In this document: one piece after another, positions 59,601-64,000 of the stretch
How positions within the stretch are numbered: position 1 is the stretch's first letter
Layout of the letters: each line of letters begins with the position of its first letter
Assembly (NCBI GenBank): GCA_900491605.1
Contig: UESW01005043.1
Location: 437,335 to 501,334 of the forward strand
Length of the DNA: 64,000 nt
From: Calamus simplicifolius
Lineage: Eukaryota; Streptophyta; Magnoliopsida; Arecales; Arecaceae
Direction: 5' to 3'
The notes under the pieces: model-generated
Databases searched by the model: none
Seen by the model: only the letters and a program-made list of their open reading frames with translations
What the model was told of the DNA's origin: nothing
Made by a program: the position numbers and the translations under genes

Positions 59601-59939
59601 TGAGTCTGCTAACCCTTCAACTGGCCCTCCATATGATTCATGTTTGTTATGAACTTATTATAGTATGTTTGATGTTTGGGTACTAATTGAAGTTTTTTTG
59701 TTTCATGTTTTGATATATTTTATTTGTTTATGGATTGAAACCTTGATAGATGTTAAACTTATTTAATAGACATGTTAAATTTTGCTTAAATATATTATGG
59801 TGTTATTTTGTATTATAAAATTGAGTTATGGTTGATGTGTTGAGAATTATAATGTATATAGAGCTACTATTATATTTATAAAATTGTCTTCTAGGTAAAA
59901 GCTTTGCCAAATGATTTGTGGGCAAAATAAAATCTAAGG

Positions 59940-60356
59940 TGGAATTTTACTAAGGGATTACCAAAGAATTTTTAAACAAACTTCAAATAATCATCAAGGG
60001 ATCTGCGAGGGATAATCCTTTACAAATCATTCAGTTAGCCAATTTTTAGCAAGAAAAATTCCCTCGATGAATTCCTTGATAATTACCGAGGGATTCTGAG
60101 TGTATTTTGGTAATGAATCCCTTAGAAAATGGTCGGTTCTTAGCAAATGGATTACAATTTCATCAAGAAAAATTTCTTGCTTAAAGTTTTAGATCCCTCA
60201 GTAATTACCAAGGAATTTCTGAGGAAAATTTCACCAATATCATATATTCCAAGAGATGAATTTTTCTTGGCAATCCTTGGCGAAACTCTTCACCAAGGAA
60301 TTTTTGACTTTCACCAAAGAATTTTGTCCCTCGCTGAAATGTTAATTTTTGGTAGT
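59940..60356. mobile_element. CACTA-type terminus with subterminal repeats
   Basis: The right end reads TTAATTTTTGGTAGTG, so its reverse complement starts CACTACCAAAAATTAA, a typical CACTA terminus. Inside are repeated subterminal words (TACCAAGGAATTT, CCTCGGTAAT-like, CAAGAAAAATT) in both orientations. Same words occur at 54560-54900. Confidence 0.55.
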
Positions 60357-60364
60357 GTTTGCAG

Positions 60365-60560
60365 ACTCGAATCAGCTTTGGTACTATTTGTAATGCTCCA
60401 AGCCCACCTATTTACTCATAAGCCAAAATCACGTGATCCAAAACTCAAATAAAAATTAATTGGATAGCAATGGACTTGAATTATAAGCACATAACACTTT
60501 TTTTCTATTAATATGAAACTATTTTTGAAGTATTATACTAGGTTCCTAACAATATGACCC
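60365..60560. repeat. Dispersed repeat, second copy
   Basis: TTGGTACTATTTGTAATGCT ... TTATAAGCACATAACAC parallels 45545-45740 in order and orientation. Origin unknown. Confidence 0.5.
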
Positions 60561-61169
60561 TATCTACCTTGAATTGCTTGCTTTGTAGCTGAGCCATCGA
60601 CTATAACTAGAATCTTTGCCCTATAAGTTTGAGTAGAAAATAACTTAATATATTTATATACTATGATCACGATTCAATATTTAGAGTTAGGTTCAGACTC
60701 TGGGTTCACTCCAATAATTTTTGGGGGAGACGACGTTAAAAAGAGCTTTTCTCGATTCTAAAAAGCATTGGAAAAACTCGCCCTGAAGCTTCCAAAAGCT
60801 TCGGCAAAAGGGGAGTGGAGAGGTATTTTTCTGACGCTTTTGGGAAGCGTTGGAAGGTAAAAATTTTCTTTGAATTTTTTTTTTTTTAATTTTTTTCTTT
60901 TTTTTGCATGCTCTACTGCCGACTCTGCCTTCCTCTGTGCAACACCTCGCCGGTGCTGCTCTGTTGCCGCGCCAACTCTGCCTTCCTCTATGACATGCAG
61001 CCTTCTTCGACTTACTGATCGTGTGAAGCAGAGTGGTGGTGGCAGTCTTGAGGAATATCGACGATGAGCTCTTTGCCCTAATCTGGCCTTGCATATCCAA
61101 ATAAAACTTGATTTTCCGATCGAACATGCCTGCAAAGTTTAACCCTTCCAATACAACGACAAACACTAA
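60561..61169. other. Spacer
   Basis: The minus-strand frames of 157 and 125 codons at 60693-61166 are rich in Lys/Arg/Ser, overlap each other, and run through a poly-T tract. No domain seen. Treated as non-coding. Confidence 0.5.
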
Positions 61170-61514
61170 GGTAGTGTTTGATAGAAAAAAATATTATTCA
61201 TGGATAAGTGTATGGGATAGAGTTTGTCCCTTGGTTATACCTAGGGATATCCCTTGGCTATCTCATTGATCATATCAAATGCAAAAAGGTAAATCCATAG
61301 GATAACTTTTTTTACTCTTATTTGGAGGGATAACTAGCTATTCCTTCATTTTCTAGGGAATAAATTGAGGGGATATCCTATGGTTAACCATGGTTAATCA
61401 TGGACTATCCTTTTGGTTAGCTTTATTTCCATTTATCCCTTATAATTATGACTTTTGAGAATAAAAAGGATATCCCCTGGATATTCCCTCTTATTTCCTA
61501 TTTCAAACACTACT
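61170..61514. mobile_element. PIF/Harbinger-like MITE, copy B, with TAA duplications
   Basis: Begins GGTAGTGTTTG and ends CAAACACTACT. TAA flanks both sides (61167-61169 and 61515-61517). The TAA target and short inverted ends fit Tourist-type MITEs. It is inverted relative to copy A at 46347. Confidence 0.8.
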
Positions 61515-61567
61515 TAACTAAAGCAGTTGTTCAACCCTTCCAACACGAGTTACTGAAGCACATAATT

Positions 61568-61970
61568 TTAGCAGAGCAAATTGTTAAGAGACTTACCTTC
61601 TCTCCCTCTTTCTAGTGCCTCATTGCTTAGCAAGAACTCCAGTCGCTGCAAACAAAGTAGGCATAAAAATTCGCCGATTATCGTGGTGGTTGCCATGACC
61701 CAGTTATCAGCTGAACGGCCTATGTCATGATGACGACCACTTTGTACGCAAAACATGACCGTGAGCATCGTTGCAAGTGACCATGCCACCACCTTCAGCA
61801 GTCCCCTTCTAGGCGAGCCTTCCGGCGTGTTCTCGAGCCCATAAATTAAAAAGAAGAGGAGCAAGAGGTACCCATACCTAGGATCCCACGACGAAGGTCA
61901 CCATCCAGGGGTCACCGATGGATCGATAAGCGGCAGTGTTGAGTTTGAGGTTAGCATAAGAAAACCGTGA
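61568..61970 (-). pseudogene. Small membrane protein relic (DUF6490-like), frameshifted
   Basis: The minus strand reads SYANLKLNTAAYRSIGDPWM VTFVVGS and then TAG. A shifted frame continues with YLLLLFFLIYGLENTPEGSP, LKVVAWSLATMLTVMFCVQS and NWVMATTTIIGEFLCLLCLQ. The two join if a ~4-base insertion near 61876 is ignored. Three hydrophobic segments and the GDPWM/PEGSPRRG pattern resemble small monocot DUF6490 membrane proteins (memory-based). N-terminus not clear; function unknown. Confidence 0.5.
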
Positions 61971-62249
61971 TTTGATAACCAAAGATATTTGTCTGCATGC
62001 TCTTGGGCCATATCGTAAAGTTATTTGTTCCTCCCGCTCAACGCTTCTTAATAGCGTCGGTGGGTTTCGACACTTTCCGATGCTTCCCCCTAGCGTCAGA
62101 AAAAAAAAAAAAAAAAAAAGTTGCGGCACATGAAATTTGTTGCAGTGGTTTGCGGACATTAGTTATACCTTGATAGGCAGGAATTGATTTAACAAAAGGA
62201 AGGTCCTGCCTAACCAAATTTAAAACAGATAAAACTAAAAATTTTGTAG
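61971..62249. other. Spacer
   Basis: Contains the unclear upstream part of the DUF6490-like relic and an A-run at 62101-62119. Nothing else recognised. Confidence 0.4.
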
Positions 62250-62760
62250 TAAGCTACATATCCTGATCATTGCTACCAGATCAATTCAGCATAGAATATG
62301 GCAGACCATAAAAACAAATTGAAGCTGCTCGGATTTTTGAGTAATTTTAGAAGAAAATAAGAATTTTTTATTCAAAGATCTCTAATACAAGAGTAGGCTG
62401 TGTTACATATTTAAAGAAAGATATCTTAATTAATTGGCATAAAAAGGCTAATAATCAGCTACTAACAATATGACAGATATGACAGCCTTTTCCTTAGTTT
62501 GCAAAACTACCACTAGTGTTTGAATTTGTTACATTCGAGCTTATTTCATCACCCATATTCTCGCCATTGATATCTGGATTGTTGTGAGAGTTATCGCCCT
62601 TATCTCTCCGATCATCCTTATCACGCCATTGACTCTCACAACTAACATTATTTTGAAATTTAAAAGTTGCTGAGCTATTAGACTGGATTGTTGTGAGAGT
62701 TATCGCCCTTATCTCTCCGATCATCCTTATCACGCCATTGACTCTCACAACTAACATTAT
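62250..62760 (-). repeat. Probable 3' LTR region of a second copia element, with internal duplication
   Basis: On the minus strand, TTTGCGGGAGGATATTAACC (a polypurine-like tract) follows the pol stop and leads to a TGTTAGTTGTGAGAGTC start near 62756. A ~79-bp block (GGATTGTTGTGAGAGTTATC ... CTAACATTATTTT) occurs twice, at 62577-62655 and 62684-62762. The far boundary and a target duplication were not found. Confidence 0.4.
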
Positions 62761-62776
62761 TTTAAAAATTGCCAAG

Positions 62777-64000
62777 CTATTGAAGATGGTTAATATCCTC
62801 CCGCAAACTATGTCGGGACCGGAGACATAGTTTGTTTCGAAAATTTGCCAGGGAAGCTTTGGACATGGATTTCATGAAGATATCAGCAACTTGAAGATGA
62901 GTGGAGATATGACAAGTGATTAGCAAGCCAAGAGCAACTCGTTCGCGCACAAAATGGTAGTCTAGCTCGATGTGTTTACTTCGTGCATGGAACACAGGAT
63001 TGACTGTCATATGAAGAGCGCTGATGTTATCGCAATACAGAACAGGAGGAGAGGGAAGAGAAAGTTAAAGATCTTTTAGAAGGAATGTTAGCCATGTCAG
63101 TTCAGCAGCAGTGTTTACCATAGCTCGGTATTCGGCTTCAGTGCTGGAACGAGAGATGATAGGCTGCTTTTTTGAGCACCAGAAGATTAGATTTCCTCCA
63201 AGGAATACACAGTAATCTGTCGTGGAGCGCCGAGTAGTAGGACACCAACCCAATCTGCATCAGAATAAGCACATAGATCAAGTGTAGTAGGGGAAGTAAA
63301 ATGTAAGCATGTCAATTGTGCCTTTAACATAACGAAGTATTCGTTTGACAAGTTTTAAATGAACAATAGTGGGATGCATGAATTGAGAAACATAATTGAC
63401 ACTAAAAGAAATATCTGAGCGTGTTAACGTTAAATATTGCAAAGCTCCAACAAGGCCTCTATAATGAGTAACATCATGAAGTGGAACAGCAGTGGATGAG
63501 AGTTGAATTTTTGACTCAAGTGGAGTACTCATAGGTTTACAACCTTCCATTTCAGCCCGTTCCAATAGTATCATGGCATAATGAGTTTGAGACAAAAAAA
63601 GACCATGAGAAGTTCGAGACATTTGTATGCCAATAAAATGATGTACTGTTCCCAAATCTTTCATTGCAAATTCCCTACAAAGAAGTAGAACAAAAGTATC
63701 AATAAGTTTCAGATTGGAACCTGTAAGTAGCATATCATCGATATAAAAAGTAAAACAAGTGAGCCAAGAGTAGAGTAATAAATAAATAACGATGGATCAG
63801 CCAAACTACAGAAGAACCATATGAAAGAAGAAATGAACTAAATGATCGAATCAAGCACAAGGTGCTTGTTTTAAACCATATATGGCCTTCTGAAGTTTGC
63901 AAACAAAGGAAGGGTGTTGTGGATCCATCATTCCCGGAGGTTGGAGCATATATAGATCTTCTGAAATGTGCCCATGCAAGAATGCATTCTTTACATCAAG
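62777..64000 (-). pseudogene. Second Ty1/copia element: RT and RNase H, broken and cut by the window edge
   Basis: Minus strand, from the edge: LDVKNAFLHGHISEDLYMLQ, YGLKQAP, then TGA where Trp is expected (near 63850), further frame changes, the polymerase box YIDDMLLTG (about 63720-63748), and FAMKDLGTVHHFIGIQMSRT. RNase H follows with RRSTTDYCVFLGGNLIFWCS and SRSSTEAEYRAMVNTAAELT, ending ARSKHIELDYHFVRERVA and ADIFMKSM; stop at 62777. At least two frameshifts. Sequence clearly differs from the 47-54 kb copia. Confidence 0.88.

Noticed and set aside
60693..61166. 157-codon minus-strand frame
   Set aside because: Basic, low-complexity, crosses a homopolymer tract, overlaps another open frame, and shows no domain.

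Overview
The window is plant nuclear DNA. Two long multi-exon protein-coding genes with GT-AG introns sit in a much larger body of retrotransposons, MITE-like elements, minisatellites and AT-rich spacer. Repeat content, intron sizes and the style of the retroelements suggest a large-genome monocot; a palm is plausible, but this is inference. I saw no rRNA, convincing tRNA, CRISPR array or bacterial-type operon.

Layout. 1-1832: a decayed nodulin-like/MFS transporter fragment caught between an inverted copy of a 22-bp minisatellite unit and a ~0.9-kb array of that unit. 2280-2695: an imperfect inverted-repeat (MITE-like) element. 2750-9700: an intact ten-exon class 3 lipase gene on + (359 aa, Ser-Asp-His triad visible). 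12413-25330: an intact five-exon receptor-like cytoplasmic kinase gene of the PBS1-like/PBL27 type on - (505 aa, N-terminal MGC lipidation motif), with an 8.8-kb intron. The two genes converge across a 3-kb spacer. From memory, related genes are near neighbours in Arabidopsis (At5g18610 and At5g18630/At5g18640), so this may be old conserved microsynteny.

25331-28536: AT-rich spacer holding a foldback element with long AT-rich arms and a GC-rich centre. 28537-39155: a degenerate Ty3/gypsy element of Tat-like organisation, with gag-pol on -, and between pol and its 3' LTR an opposite-strand (+) spliced gene with its own TATA box. 39156-43454: AT-rich spacer and dispersed repeats. 43455-44727: a solo LTR of a related family with a perfect 5-bp target duplication and an internal 87-bp tandem array.

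46347-54035: nested insertions. A PIF/Harbinger-like MITE lies next to a GC-rich foldback element, into which a young Ty1/copia element (47319-53952, perfect AGAAG target duplication) has jumped. Its two LTRs match at ~99% where they align, but the 5' LTR has lost ~1.0 kb including the TATA box and a dense WRKY-type (TTGAC) cluster, and gag-pol carries several frameshifts and stops. 54.5-60.4 kb: remnants of a CACTA (En/Spm) transposon (an ORF1/Transposase_24-like piece and a CACTA end), with another inverted-repeat element inside. 61170-61514: a second MITE copy with TAA duplications. 61568-61970: a frameshifted small membrane-protein (DUF6490-like) relic on -. 62250-64000: a second, older Ty1/copia element on -, running off the right edge.

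Only the lipase and the kinase look like working host genes. All other coding signal is transposon-derived or pseudogenic. Exon limits were set by eye from reading frame and GT/AG dinucleotides; the frame closes exactly in both genes.
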